Positions 17,962 to 25,562 of a DNA stretch of 64,000 nt are shown here, in pieces; position 1 is the stretch's first letter, and the number at the start of each line of letters is the position of its first letter. This DNA is from Saccharothrix sp. S26 (GTDB lineage: Bacteria > Actinomycetota > Actinomycetes > Mycobacteriales > Pseudonocardiaceae): contig NZ_JAJUWT010000017.1 in NCBI RefSeq assembly GCF_021390395.1, positions 1 to 64,000 on the forward strand, given 5' to 3'. Below the pieces are notes generated by a model. That model ran no database searches. It saw only the letters and a program-made list of their open reading frames with translations, and was not told the origin of the DNA. The position numbers and the translations under genes were made by a program.

Positions 17962-18957
17962 GTGGAGTTCGACACCTTCCACCACGCCTACACCGCCGTG
18001 CTGCGATCGCTGGTGGACCAGCCGTCCTACCGCAACGCGCCACGCGGTCAGCCCAGCAGCGAACGGCTCGGCGTGCAGTACCGACTGCGCCGCCCGAGCC
18101 AACGGGTGCCCCTGGTGCCCGCCCGCCGCCTGAACATCGCGTTCAACCTCGCCGAGGCGCTGTGGTACCTGTCCGGTCGCGACGACCTGGACTTCATCGC
18201 CCACTACGCGCCCGGCATCCGCAAGTACTCCGCCGACGGCGTGCGGCTGACGGGAACCGCGTACGGCCGCGCGATCTTCGGCGGCGACGGTCGGCCGGAC
18301 CAGTGGTGGACGGTGGTGGACCAGCTGCGCGACGACCCCGACAGCAAGCGCGCGGTGGTGCAGATCTTCCGCGCCGAGGAGCTGACCGTGCCCGGGAACC
18401 CGGACGTGTCCTGCACCCTGGGCGTGCAGTTCCTCGTCCGCGAGGGCGCGTTGCACGCGATCGGGTTCATGCGCGCCAACGACGCCTACCGCGGCATGTC
18501 CAGCGACGTGTTCTCGTTCACCTTCATCCAGGAGCTGATGGCGCGCCAGCTCGGGCTGCGGCTCGGTGAGTACGTCCACACCGTGGGCTCGATGCACGTC
18601 TACGACAGCGACGCCCGACGGGCACGCGAGGTGCTCGCCGACCCGGCGGCCGCGGCGGACCCGGCGTTGCCGTTCCCGGAGATGCCCGAGGGGGACAACT
18701 GGCCGTTCGTGCGCCACGTGCTCGACCTGGAAGAGCCGTTGCGCCTCAACCGGCACCGCCTCGACCCGGCCGTCGACTTCCCCGGGCTGCCCGACTACTG
18801 GGCGCAGGTGCTGCTGGTGTTGGAACTGCACCGCGCGTTGCGCCACGGGGAGCCACCCGACGAGGGCACGGCCGCGTTGCTGTGGCCCTGCTACCGGTGG
18901 TTGATGGGCAAGTGGAGACCCGACCTGCTGGCGGGTCCGGTCACGCTCGGCAGTTGA
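17962..18957 (+). CDS. Thymidylate-synthase-fold CMP/dCMP hydroxymethylase candidate
   Basis: A 331-aa thymidylate synthase homolog. The catalytic Cys is at 151 (DVSCTLGVQF) and the conserved Arg at 171; the MHVY motif supplies His212 and Tyr214. The stretch from Arg171 aligns without gaps to RSxDxxLGLPFN of thymidylate synthase and reads RANDAYRGMSSD, so the base-selecting Asn is Asp182. That Asn-to-Asp change is the mark of cytosine-nucleotide hydroxymethylases such as T4 dCMP hydroxymethylase; related actinomycete enzymes make 5-hydroxymethyl-CMP for mildiomycin, and a homolog starts bacimethrin synthesis. It would use methylenetetrahydrofolate. The GTG at 17962 (GGAGGA nine bases upstream) is preferred over 17899, which overlaps thiD. 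Confidence 0.85.
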   Translation: MEFDTFHHAYTAVLRSLVDQPSYRNAPRGQPSSERLGVQYRLRRPSQRVPLVPARRLNIAFNLAEALWYLSGRDDLDFIAHYAPGIRKYSADGVRLTGTAYGRAIFGGDGRPDQWWTVVDQLRDDPDSKRAVVQIFRAEELTVPGNPDVSCTLGVQFLVREGALHAIGFMRANDAYRGMSSDVFSFTFIQELMARQLGLRLGEYVHTVGSMHVYDSDARRAREVLADPAAAADPALPFPEMPEGDNWPFVRHVLDLEEPLRLNRHRLDPAVDFPGLPDYWAQVLLVLELHRALRHGEPPDEGTAALLWPCYRWLMGKWRPDLLAGPVTLGS

Positions 18958-18974
18958 CGATCCTGAGGAGTCGC

Positions 18975-19733
18975 ATGGGCACGGACTGGCAGGCCGGTGG
19001 CGTCGTCGCCACCGGGTTCGACGAGTACGACGACCTGCCCGAGCGGGTGCTGGGCTACCCGACGGTGTTCTCCGCGCTGCGGTTGGGTGACACCGACGTG
19101 CGCACGGTGCTGGACTACGGGTGCGGACCGGGCAAGATCTCCTTGCGCGTGGCGGAGAAGCACCCCGTTCAGGTGGAGGCCGTCGACATCTCGCCGGGGA
19201 TGCTGGAGATCGCGCGCACCCGGCGCGCCCACCCGCGGATCCGCTACCACCTGCTCACCGGGCCGCGGCTGGATTTCCTGGCCGACGACTCGGTCGACGC
19301 GGCGATGTGCTGCTACGTGCTGCTCAACATCGGCGACCTGGAGCGGATCCGCGCCATCGTGGCGGAGGTGCACCGGGTGCTGCGGCCGGGCGGGCGCTTC
19401 GCGGTGCTGGACACCAACCCCGACACCACGGGCACCCGGTTCTCCACGTTCATCAGCGGCGAGCCCGGCGTCCGGTACGAGGCCGGGCAGCAGCGCCGGG
19501 TGCTGCTGCACCTGCCCGGCGGCGGGGTGCTCGAACTGCTCGACCACCACTGGCCGCGCCAGACCTACGTGGATTTGCTGACCGAGTGCGGCTTCCGCGA
19601 CGTCACCACCGCGGCCCCGCTGCTGGGTGACGTGCCCGACACCGAGGGTCTCGTGCCGGGGTCGCTGCTGGACGTCGACCAGCCGGCCGAGGCGACCCGC
19701 CCGCCGTTCCTCATCACGTCCGGGGAGAAGTGA
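18975..19733 (+). CDS. SAM-dependent methyltransferase of the pyrimidine operon
   Basis: A 252-aa class I methyltransferase with motif I VLDYGCGPGKISLRVAEK, acidic VEAVDISPGMLEIA, DAAMCCYVLLNIGDLERI, and EVHRVLRPGGRFAVLD. It starts 18 bases after the hydroxymethylase gene with a TGAGGAG site. In the bacimethrin hypothesis this enzyme would O-methylate the 5-hydroxymethylcytosine-type base to the 2-methoxypyrimidine; nothing in the sequence itself identifies the substrate. Confidence 0.85.
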   Translation: MGTDWQAGGVVATGFDEYDDLPERVLGYPTVFSALRLGDTDVRTVLDYGCGPGKISLRVAEKHPVQVEAVDISPGMLEIARTRRAHPRIRYHLLTGPRLDFLADDSVDAAMCCYVLLNIGDLERIRAIVAEVHRVLRPGGRFAVLDTNPDTTGTRFSTFISGEPGVRYEAGQQRRVLLHLPGGGVLELLDHHWPRQTYVDLLTECGFRDVTTAAPLLGDVPDTEGLVPGSLLDVDQPAEATRPPFLITSGEK

Positions 19734-19760
19734 CGTGGGCGCCCGAGGCGGGGAGAGCTG

Positions 19761-20531
19761 ATGGCCGTCCTGGCGGACGGGTTCGACGGGTTCATCGTGG
19801 ACCTGGACGGCGTGGTGCACGTCGGTGGCCGCCCGCTGCCCGGCGCGGTGGAGACGCTGTCCGCCCTGGCCCGGGACGGCAAGGGGATCGTGTACCTGAC
19901 CAACGACCCGCGGCACGCGCGCGCCACCGTGGCGGCGCGCCTGACGTCGTGGGGACTGCCCACGCGACCCGCCGCGGTGGTCACCTCGGGGTGGTTCGCC
20001 GCCGCCGAGGTCGCCGCCGGCGGCGCGCGGGTGTTCGTGATCGGCACCGACGAGCTGCGCGCGGAGGCGGCCGAGGCGGGCGCGGTCGTGCTCACTGCGG
20101 ACGAGGCCGAGCACGCCGACCGCATCCTCGTGTCCGGGCACGACGGGTTCGACTACGCCGAGCTGCGCGCCGCCTGCCGGGCCGGCGCGCGCGGGGCGGA
20201 GCTGTTCGCCACCAACCGGGACGCCACCTTCCCGATGCCCGACGGGCTCTGGCCGGGCACCGGCGCGGTGCTCGCGGCCGTGGAGACCGCGCTGGGCAGG
20301 CGGGCCACCGCGCTGGGCAAGCCCGAACCGGCGATCTTCCGGACCGCCCGCGCGCTGCTGGGCGGTGGCCGGGTGGCGGTCGTCGGCGACCGGGTCGAGA
20401 CCGACGTGGAGGGCGGCAGGCGCGCCGGCCTGCCCACCGTGCTGGTGCGGCCGGACCCGCTGCCCGAGGACGCCCACCCGCGCCCGGACCACGTGGTGGG
20501 CGACCTGACCGGGCTGCTCGCGCCCGCCTGA
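19761..20531 (+). CDS. NagD-type HAD-family phosphatase
   Basis: A 256-aa HAD hydrolase of the NagD/PNPP subgroup: motif I FIVDLDGVVHVGGRPLPGAV (nucleophile Asp in DLDG), motif II YLTNDP, the C2b cap in the middle, and motif III/IV LGKPEPAIF and VVGDRVETDVEGGRRAG. NagD proteins dephosphorylate nucleotides and sugar phosphates. As third partner in the hydroxymethylase operon it may dephosphorylate a hydroxymethyl-nucleotide. It ends three bases before the convergent tenA stop. Confidence 0.88.
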   Translation: MAVLADGFDGFIVDLDGVVHVGGRPLPGAVETLSALARDGKGIVYLTNDPRHARATVAARLTSWGLPTRPAAVVTSGWFAAAEVAAGGARVFVIGTDELRAEAAEAGAVVLTADEAEHADRILVSGHDGFDYAELRAACRAGARGAELFATNRDATFPMPDGLWPGTGAVLAAVETALGRRATALGKPEPAIFRTARALLGGGRVAVVGDRVETDVEGGRRAGLPTVLVRPDPLPEDAHPRPDHVVGDLTGLLAPA

Positions 20532-20534
20532 CCC

Positions 20535-21218
20535 TCAGACGGGCCAGGACTCGCGGCGGTACCCGGCGTCCCAGAACATCCACTCGTACCGGGCGGCCGT
20601 GCGCATCCGCGCGCCGACCAGCAACCGGTCGTCGGGGGACAACCGCTCACCGAGCCAGTCGGTCGCCGCGAGCACCTCGTCCACCAGGCCCTGGAACGCG
20701 GGGTCGCCGTACGCGTCGATCCAGCGGTGGTACAGCGGGTCCGGTGAACCCTGCACGCGCAGCGCCGCGCCCACTCGTGCGTAGATCCAGTAGCAGGGCA
20801 GCACCGCGCCCACCGCCTCGGCGTACCCGCCGCGCGCGCTCGCGACCAGGAAGTCGAGGTAGGCGCGCGTGGTCGGGGAGACCGCCTCGGCCGCGGCCTG
20901 CTCCGGCGTGGTGCCCAGCTCGGCCAGCAGCGACTCGTGCAGGCCGCGTTCCACGGCCACCGTGTTGGCCGCGTGCCGGGCGAACATCGCGGTGTCCTCG
21001 TCCCGCGTCGCCATGGCCGCGCACAGCGCGAGCACCTTGGCGTACCCGCTCAGGTAGTGCGCGTCCTGCACGAGGTAGTGGCGGAACGACTCGCGGGGCA
21101 GCGTGCCGTCCAGCAGGCCGGTGATGAAGGGGTGGGCGAGCACGTGGGCGTGGATGTCCTCGACCTCGGACCAGAGCGCGTCGGTGAAGGTCGCGGGGAC
21201 GGCGTGCGATGTGGCCAT
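20535..21218 (-). CDS. tenA: TenA, thiaminase II / aminopyrimidine aminohydrolase
   Basis: A 227-aa all-helical TenA-family protein. The catalytic Cys is in AVLPCYWIYARVG and the late catalytic Glu in YEWMFWDAGY; SFRHYLVQDAHYLSGYAK and the RGLHESLLAELG region also match. TenA hydrolyses aminomethyl- and formylaminomethyl-pyrimidines to HMP in thiamine salvage. It fits the importer controlled by the TPP riboswitch, which could bring its substrates in. The two upstream amidohydrolase and tenA genes are on the same strand, 65 bases apart, and may be co-transcribed. Confidence 0.93.
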   Translation of the reverse strand: MATSHAVPATFTDALWSEVEDIHAHVLAHPFITGLLDGTLPRESFRHYLVQDAHYLSGYAKVLALCAAMATRDEDTAMFARHAANTVAVERGLHESLLAELGTTPEQAAAEAVSPTTRAYLDFLVASARGGYAEAVGAVLPCYWIYARVGAALRVQGSPDPLYHRWIDAYGDPAFQGLVDEVLAATDWLGERLSPDDRLLVGARMRTAARYEWMFWDAGYRRESWPV

Positions 21219-21283
21219 TCCAGCAGGCTAGCCGCACGCCGCCGGCGCGGACACCGTCCGCGCGCCCGTGACCGCGGGCCCGG

Positions 21284-22603
21284 TCAGCCGCGGATGCGGT
21301 CGAGTACGCGCAGGAACGCCTCGTTGGCCTTGGCCAGCACCTCGCCCTCGTCGATCGTGGTGAACACGCCCTCGTCCAGCACCACCACGCCGTCCACGAT
21401 CGTGGTGTCGACGCTGCTGCCGTTGGCCGCGAACACCAGGTGCGAGTACAGGTGCTCGGCGTTGCCCGGCTCCAACGGGGTGAACATCTGGTTGCGCAGG
21501 CCGACCAGGGCGAGGTCGGCCTTGCGGCCCACCTCGATCCGACCGGTCTGGTGGCCCAACGCGTCCGCGCCGTTGCGGGTGGCCATGGCCAGGACGTCCG
21601 GCGCCTGGAACAGGCCCGCGTCCACCCGGTTGGCGCGGTGGACCAGCGAGGCGTACTTCATCACCTCGAACAGGTCGCGGCTGTTGTTGCACTCGGCCGC
21701 GTCGTGGCCGAGCCCGACGGTGAGGCCGGCGGCGATCATCTCGGGCACGCGGGCGATGCCGTTGCCCAGCTTCGCGTTGGACACGGGGTTGTGCGAGATC
21801 CGCGTGCCGGTCTCGCGCATCAGGGCGATCTCGGTGTCGGACAGCCACACGCAGTGCGCGGCGATGGTGTCCGGGCCGAGCAGGCCGGTGTCGAAGGCCA
21901 GCTCGGTGGGGCGCCTGCCGAACCGCTCCAGCACGGTCTGGACCTCGCCCAGGGACTCGTTGAGGTGCACGTGGATGCCCGTGCCGAGGTCGTCGGCCAG
22001 GCCGCGGGCGTCGCGCAGCAGCTCCGGCGAGGCCAGGGGCAGCCACTCGATGCCCACGTAGACCTCGATGCGGCCGTCGGCCTTGCCGTGCCACTCCCGG
22101 TAGGCGCGTTCGTTGTCGGCCAGGGTGTCCAGCCGGTGCTCGTCGGTGGCGACGTCGTTGGACAGCACGGCCCGGATGCCGATCCGCTCGGCGGCCGGCG
22201 CGAGCGCGTCCAGCCGCCGGTACATGTCGTTGACCGTGGTCACGCCGCAGCGCAACGACTCGCTGTAGCTCGCCAGCGCGGCCCAGTAGGCGGCTTCGTG
22301 GTCCAGCGCCCGGATGATCGGGTACCAGCACGTCTCCAGGTACTCCAGCAGCGGCAGGTGGTCGCTGTACCCCTTGCCCAGCGCGGTGTGGTAGTGCAGG
22401 TCCACCAGCCCGGGTAACACCGCCTTGTCGGTGGCGTCGATGACCCGGCTCGCGCCGGCGCGAGCGGCATCGGCCTCCGGGCCGCGCGGGTGGACCGCCA
22501 CCACCCGATCCCCCTCGACCACCACGGTGCCGCCGTGGTGCACCTCCCGGGCGTCGTTCATGGTCACCACGATCCCGTTGGCGATTACCAGCCGATCCGC
22601 CAT
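21284..22603 (-). CDS. Metal-dependent amidohydrolase, cytosine deaminase/TrzA superfamily
   Basis: A 439-aa amidohydrolase of the ATZ/TRZ group (chlorohydrolase, SAH/guanine/cytosine deaminase relatives). The metal-binding set is visible: Leu-His-Tyr-His-Thr after VLPGLVD, IHVHLNESLG, IAAHCVWLSD, and the Asp in TVGLGHDAAECNN; RKADLALVG closes the fold. These enzymes deaminate or dechlorinate aromatic bases. It precedes tenA on the same strand, so a role in salvaging or detoxifying aminopyrimidines is a reasonable inference. The ATG at 22603 follows GAGGAG. Confidence 0.85.
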   Translation of the reverse strand: MADRLVIANGIVVTMNDAREVHHGGTVVVEGDRVVAVHPRGPEADAARAGASRVIDATDKAVLPGLVDLHYHTALGKGYSDHLPLLEYLETCWYPIIRALDHEAAYWAALASYSESLRCGVTTVNDMYRRLDALAPAAERIGIRAVLSNDVATDEHRLDTLADNERAYREWHGKADGRIEVYVGIEWLPLASPELLRDARGLADDLGTGIHVHLNESLGEVQTVLERFGRRPTELAFDTGLLGPDTIAAHCVWLSDTEIALMRETGTRISHNPVSNAKLGNGIARVPEMIAAGLTVGLGHDAAECNNSRDLFEVMKYASLVHRANRVDAGLFQAPDVLAMATRNGADALGHQTGRIEVGRKADLALVGLRNQMFTPLEPGNAEHLYSHLVFAANGSSVDTTIVDGVVVLDEGVFTTIDEGEVLAKANEAFLRVLDRIRG

Positions 22604-22738
22604 GGCAAGCTCCTCACCGAGTCGATCCGACCCTTTCGGAGCCTAGTGATCCACCTCACTGGCCGAGGCCGCCGGCGAGCCGTTCCCCGCCGGCGCTGCG
22701 CCATCCCGAACGCGCGTGTGATCGCACCGGTGGTCTGC

Positions 22739-23188
22739 TCAACGCCCTTCGGTGACCTCCGGCGGCACGGCGCAGTCGAGGCTGACGGCGGCCATCCGTT
22801 CGGTGATCGGACGTCCGTCGTGCGCGGGCACCACCCAGCCCGGATCGCGTCCGGCGGCGAGGTCGTCGGCGTGCCGGGCCCGTGCGTCCACGAGGGCGCG
22901 CCAGTCCGCGAGCCACTCGGCTGCCGGGCGGTCGTCCGCGATGCGGTCCTCCCCGACCGCCCGCACCGCGTCGATCATCGTGACGACGGCGTCGTTGCGC
23001 GCCCGGATCGCCTGCACGGGATCACCGACCACCGCGTGCACCTCCCGCGCCATCGCGGCGCAGGCGCTCTCCGCCGCGTCCGCGACGACGGGGTCGTCGA
23101 TCAGCTCCGGCCGGTCGTGGTCGGCGCAGGCCGGGAAACCCGGCACGCCGAGTACCAGCGCGGCACCGGCGATCAGCACGCGTGTCAC
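22739..23188 (-). CDS. Small lipoprotein of unknown function
   Basis: A 149-aa protein with an N-terminal hydrophobic segment (RVLIAGAALVLGVPG) ending in a lipobox-like FPAC, so probably lipid-anchored outside the membrane. The mature part is helical and rich in Ala, Asp and Arg; I recognise no family. The GTG at 23188 is the best start although the ribosome binding site is weak. Divergent from the MFS gene that begins at 23297. Confidence 0.6.
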   Translation of the reverse strand: MTRVLIAGAALVLGVPGFPACADHDRPELIDDPVVADAAESACAAMAREVHAVVGDPVQAIRARNDAVVTMIDAVRAVGEDRIADDRPAAEWLADWRALVDARARHADDLAAGRDPGWVVPAHDGRPITERMAAVSLDCAVPPEVTEGR

Positions 23189-23296
23189 CCGACCACCGTG
23201 CCCGACGACCTGCCCCCGACGTTCGCCGATCAAGAACAGCCGTGATGACCCGGTACCGTCGATCGACGACCTGCCGATGTGCGCGAGGGGGTTGAT

Positions 23297-24514
23297 GTGC
23301 CGGGCGGCAGCGCATGGGCAGCGTTGAGGGTCCGCGACATCCGCTTGTACATGATCGGCCTGACGTTGTCGTTGTTCGGCGACTCGATGTTCCTCGTGGT
23401 GGCCGGCATCTGGGTCAAGGACCTCACCGGCAGCGACGCCGCCGCGGGGATGGTGAACTTCTGCATCTGGGCCCCGTCGCTGATCGGGCCGGTGTTCGCG
23501 CTGGTCGCCGACCGGGTGCCGCGACGGCGGCTGCTCTTGGTCACGAACCTGGGCGCGGCGGTGGCGTTGCTGCCGCTGCTCGCGGTGGACCGCCCGGGGC
23601 TGGTGTGGATCGTGTTCGCGGTGATGACGGCCTACGGGGTCGGCTACGCGCTGATCGGGGCGGCGGAGCCGGCGTTGATGTCGACGCTCGTCCCCGAGGA
23701 GCACCTCGGCGGCTACAACAGCGCGCGGCTGACGTTGTCGGAGGGGTTCAAGCTGCTCGGGCCGGCGGCCGGCGCGGCGCTGTTCGCCGTCTGGGGCGGC
23801 CCGGCGGTGGCGGCGATCGACGCGGTCACCTTCCTGGCGGCCGCCGGCGCGTTGTCGCTGATGGCGTCGCGCGAACCGGCCCTCACGCCCGCCGCCCGCA
23901 CGAGCTGGGCGCGCGAGCTGCGCGCGGGCATCGACCGGATCGCCGGGTTCGTGCCGCTGCGGCGGTTGGTGGTCGGCTCGGCGGTCGTGTTCGGCTTCGG
24001 CGGACTGCTGACGTCCTACGCCTACGCGGTGGTCGAGCAGGGGTTGGGCCGGTCACCGGAGTTCGTCGGCGTCGTGGTGACGGCCCAGGGCCTGGGCTCG
24101 GTGCTCGGTGGGCTCGTCGCGCCGTGGCTGATGCGGCGGCGCGGCGAGGCGGGGCTGGTCGGGATCGGCATGGTCGTGGCCGCGTTGGGGTGCGTGCTGA
24201 CCGCGTTGCCGCCGTCGACGTGGCTGGTCCTGCTGGGCGCGGGCCTGCGCGGGTTCGGCCTGCCGTGGCTGCTGATCGGCACCACCACGCTGATCCAGCG
24301 CACCACGCCGAACGAGCTGCAGGGCCGCACGGGCAGTGCGGCGTTCACCGCCGCGTTCATCCCGTCGACGCTGGCGATCCCGGTGGGCGCGGCTCTGGTG
24401 GAGCTCGTGCACTACCGCGTGCTGTTCGCGGTCGCCGCCGCGGGCATGGCCGCCGCCGGCTGGTACGCCCTGCGCTCCCGTCACGACAGCGCCACCGGCC
24501 GACCCGGGAGGTGA
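23297..24514 (+). CDS. MFS transporter
   Basis: A 405-aa major facilitator (MFS_3/enterobactin-exporter-like) with 10-12 membrane helices: IRLYMIGLTLSLFGDSMFLV, FALVADRVPRRRLLLVTNLG (the motif A loop), and a second-half PELQGRTGS-like loop seen as NELQGRTGSAAFT. The GTG at 23297 has GAGGGGG eight bases upstream; 23279 is an alternative GTG. Likely a proton-driven exporter of a small molecule; substrate unknown. Confidence 0.85.
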   Translation: MPGGSAWAALRVRDIRLYMIGLTLSLFGDSMFLVVAGIWVKDLTGSDAAAGMVNFCIWAPSLIGPVFALVADRVPRRRLLLVTNLGAAVALLPLLAVDRPGLVWIVFAVMTAYGVGYALIGAAEPALMSTLVPEEHLGGYNSARLTLSEGFKLLGPAAGAALFAVWGGPAVAAIDAVTFLAAAGALSLMASREPALTPAARTSWARELRAGIDRIAGFVPLRRLVVGSAVVFGFGGLLTSYAYAVVEQGLGRSPEFVGVVVTAQGLGSVLGGLVAPWLMRRRGEAGLVGIGMVVAALGCVLTALPPSTWLVLLGAGLRGFGLPWLLIGTTTLIQRTTPNELQGRTGSAAFTAAFIPSTLAIPVGAALVELVHYRVLFAVAAAGMAAAGWYALRSRHDSATGRPGR

Positions 24515-24530
24515 GCTGGTCGCACGTGCC

Positions 24531-24561
24531 GGTGTGCCCCGCCGGGCAGGCGGGGCACACC
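24531..24561. terminator. Bidirectional terminator between MFS gene and rpsR
   Basis: A perfect 13-bp stem (GGTGTGCCCCGCC at 24531-24543, its complement at 24549-24561) with a five-base loop separates two convergent genes. Confidence 0.8.
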
Positions 24562-24567
24562 GACCGC

Positions 24568-24801
24568 TCAGCGGCCCTTGCCCGGGTAGGGCAGCAGTGC
24601 CATCTCGCGCGCGTTCTTGATCGCGGTGGCGACCTGGCGCTGCTGCTGCGGCGTCAGGCCGGTGACCCGGCGGGAGCGGATCTTGCCGCGGTCGGAGATG
24701 AACTTGCGCAGCAGGGTCGCGTCCTTCCAGTCCACTGTGGTCACGCCTTCCTTGCGCAGGGCGTTGACGCGGCGCTTGGCGGGGCGTTCGGGGCGGGGCA
24801 C
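24568..24801 (-). CDS. rpsR: 30S ribosomal protein S18, zinc-free paralog
   Basis: A 77-aa S18 ([59 protein letters not shown]). It has no cysteines, so it is the C-minus form induced when zinc is scarce. Last gene of the leftward rpmB-rpmG-rpsN-rpsR unit; GTG start with AGGAGG. Confidence 0.95.
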   Translation of the reverse strand: MPRPERPAKRRVNALRKEGVTTVDWKDATLLRKFISDRGKIRSRRVTGLTPQQQRQVATAIKNAREMALLPYPGKGR

Positions 24802-24812
24802 GGTGCTTCCTC

Positions 24813-25109
24813 CTACCAGCTCGACTTGGTGACGCCGGGGAGCTCGCCCCGGTGGGCCATCTCGCGCAGCCTGATCCGGCTCAGGCCGAACGCGCGGAAC
24901 ACCGCACGCGGTCGCCCGTCGACGGTGTCGCGGTTGCGCAGGCGGGTGGGGCTGGCGTCGCGCGGCAGCTTCTGCAACGCCCGCACGGCCTCGTCGCGGC
25001 GGTCGGGATCGGTGCGGATGACCTCCTTCAGCTCCGCGCGCCGCTCGGCGTGCCGGGCGACGGTCTCCCGCCGCTGCCGGTCGCGGGCGATCTTGGACTT
25101 CTTGGCCAT
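24813..25109 (-). CDS. rpsN: 30S ribosomal protein S14, zinc-free paralog
   Basis: A 98-aa S14 of the long type without the zinc-binding CxxC pairs ([55 protein letters not shown]). Its ATG overlaps the rpmG stop by one base (TGATG). Replaces the zinc form under Zur control. Confidence 0.95.
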   Translation of the reverse strand: MAKKSKIARDRQRRETVARHAERRAELKEVIRTDPDRRDEAVRALQKLPRDASPTRLRNRDTVDGRPRAVFRAFGLSRIRLREMAHRGELPGVTKSSW

Positions 25110-25276
25110 CAGCGCTCCTCCTTGAAGTCGACGTGGCGGCGCACGACGGGGTCGAACTTGCGCAGCACCAGGCGGTCGGGGTCGTTGCGGCGGTTCTTGC
25201 GGGTGACGTAGGTGTAGCCGGTGCCCGCGGTGGAGCGGAGCTTGATGATCGGCCGGACGTCGGTCGACTTGGCCAT
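25109..25276 (-). CDS. rpmG: 50S ribosomal protein L33, zinc-free paralog
   Basis: A 55-aa L33 ([48 protein letters not shown]) lacking the four cysteines of the zinc form. The ATG at 25276 overlaps the rpmB stop by one base. Confidence 0.95.
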   Translation of the reverse strand: MAKSTDVRPIIKLRSTAGTGYTYVTRKNRRNDPDRLVLRKFDPVVRRHVDFKEER

Positions 25277-25515
25277 CAGAGCTTCACCCCTTGCCGGCGC
25301 AGCTCGGCGACCACGGCCTCGATGCCGCGCTTGTCGACGGTCTTGATGCCCTTGGTCGACAGCGTCAGCACGACGTGCCGGTTCTCGGACGGCAGCCAGA
25401 ACCGCCGCCGCTGGGTGTTGGGCAGCCAACGGCGGGACGTGCGCCGGTGGGAGTGGGAGACCTGTTTGCCGTAGCCGGGCTTGCGCCCGGTGACCCGGCA
25501 GTGCCGTGACGACAC
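25276..25515 (-). CDS. rpmB: 50S ribosomal protein L28, zinc-free paralog
   Basis: A 79-aa L28 ([40 protein letters not shown]). The CxxC pair of the zinc-binding form is missing (only one Cys remains near residue 5). The GTG at 25515 has GGAG at 25521-25524 on this strand. First gene of the four-gene leftward unit, with the Zur-type palindrome 15 bases upstream. Confidence 0.94.
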   Translation of the reverse strand: MSSRHCRVTGRKPGYGKQVSHSHRRTSRRWLPNTQRRRFWLPSENRHVVLTLSTKGIKTVDKRGIEAVVAELRRQGVKL

Positions 25516-25527
25516 GCTACCTCCAGT

Positions 25528-25555
25528 TTGAAACGACAATCGTTTCCGTTAGGCT
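25528..25555 (+). promoter_or_regulatory. Promoter for the MRF-like gene, leaderless
   Basis: TTGAAA at 25528-25533 and TAGGCT at 25550-25555 are spaced by 16 bases, and the ATG at 25563 lies only seven bases past the -10, so the transcript is probably leaderless. The Zur-type palindrome overlaps this promoter. Confidence 0.7.
25530..25546. promoter_or_regulatory. Zur box candidate between divergent zinc-free ribosomal genes
   Basis: GAAACGACAATCGTTTC has perfect seven-base arms around CAA, similar to actinobacterial Zur operators (TGAAAA-N-TTTTCA type). It covers the rightward -35 and spacer and lies just ahead of rpmB on the left, so one Zur dimer pair could repress both units when zinc is ample. 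Confidence 0.75.
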
Positions 25556-25562
25556 AACCCAC

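Noticed and set aside
22604-22670. Riboswitch-like pairing upstream of the amidohydrolase gene
   Set aside because: The CTCCGAAAGGGTCGGA stretch can fold but matches no riboswitch class I know.
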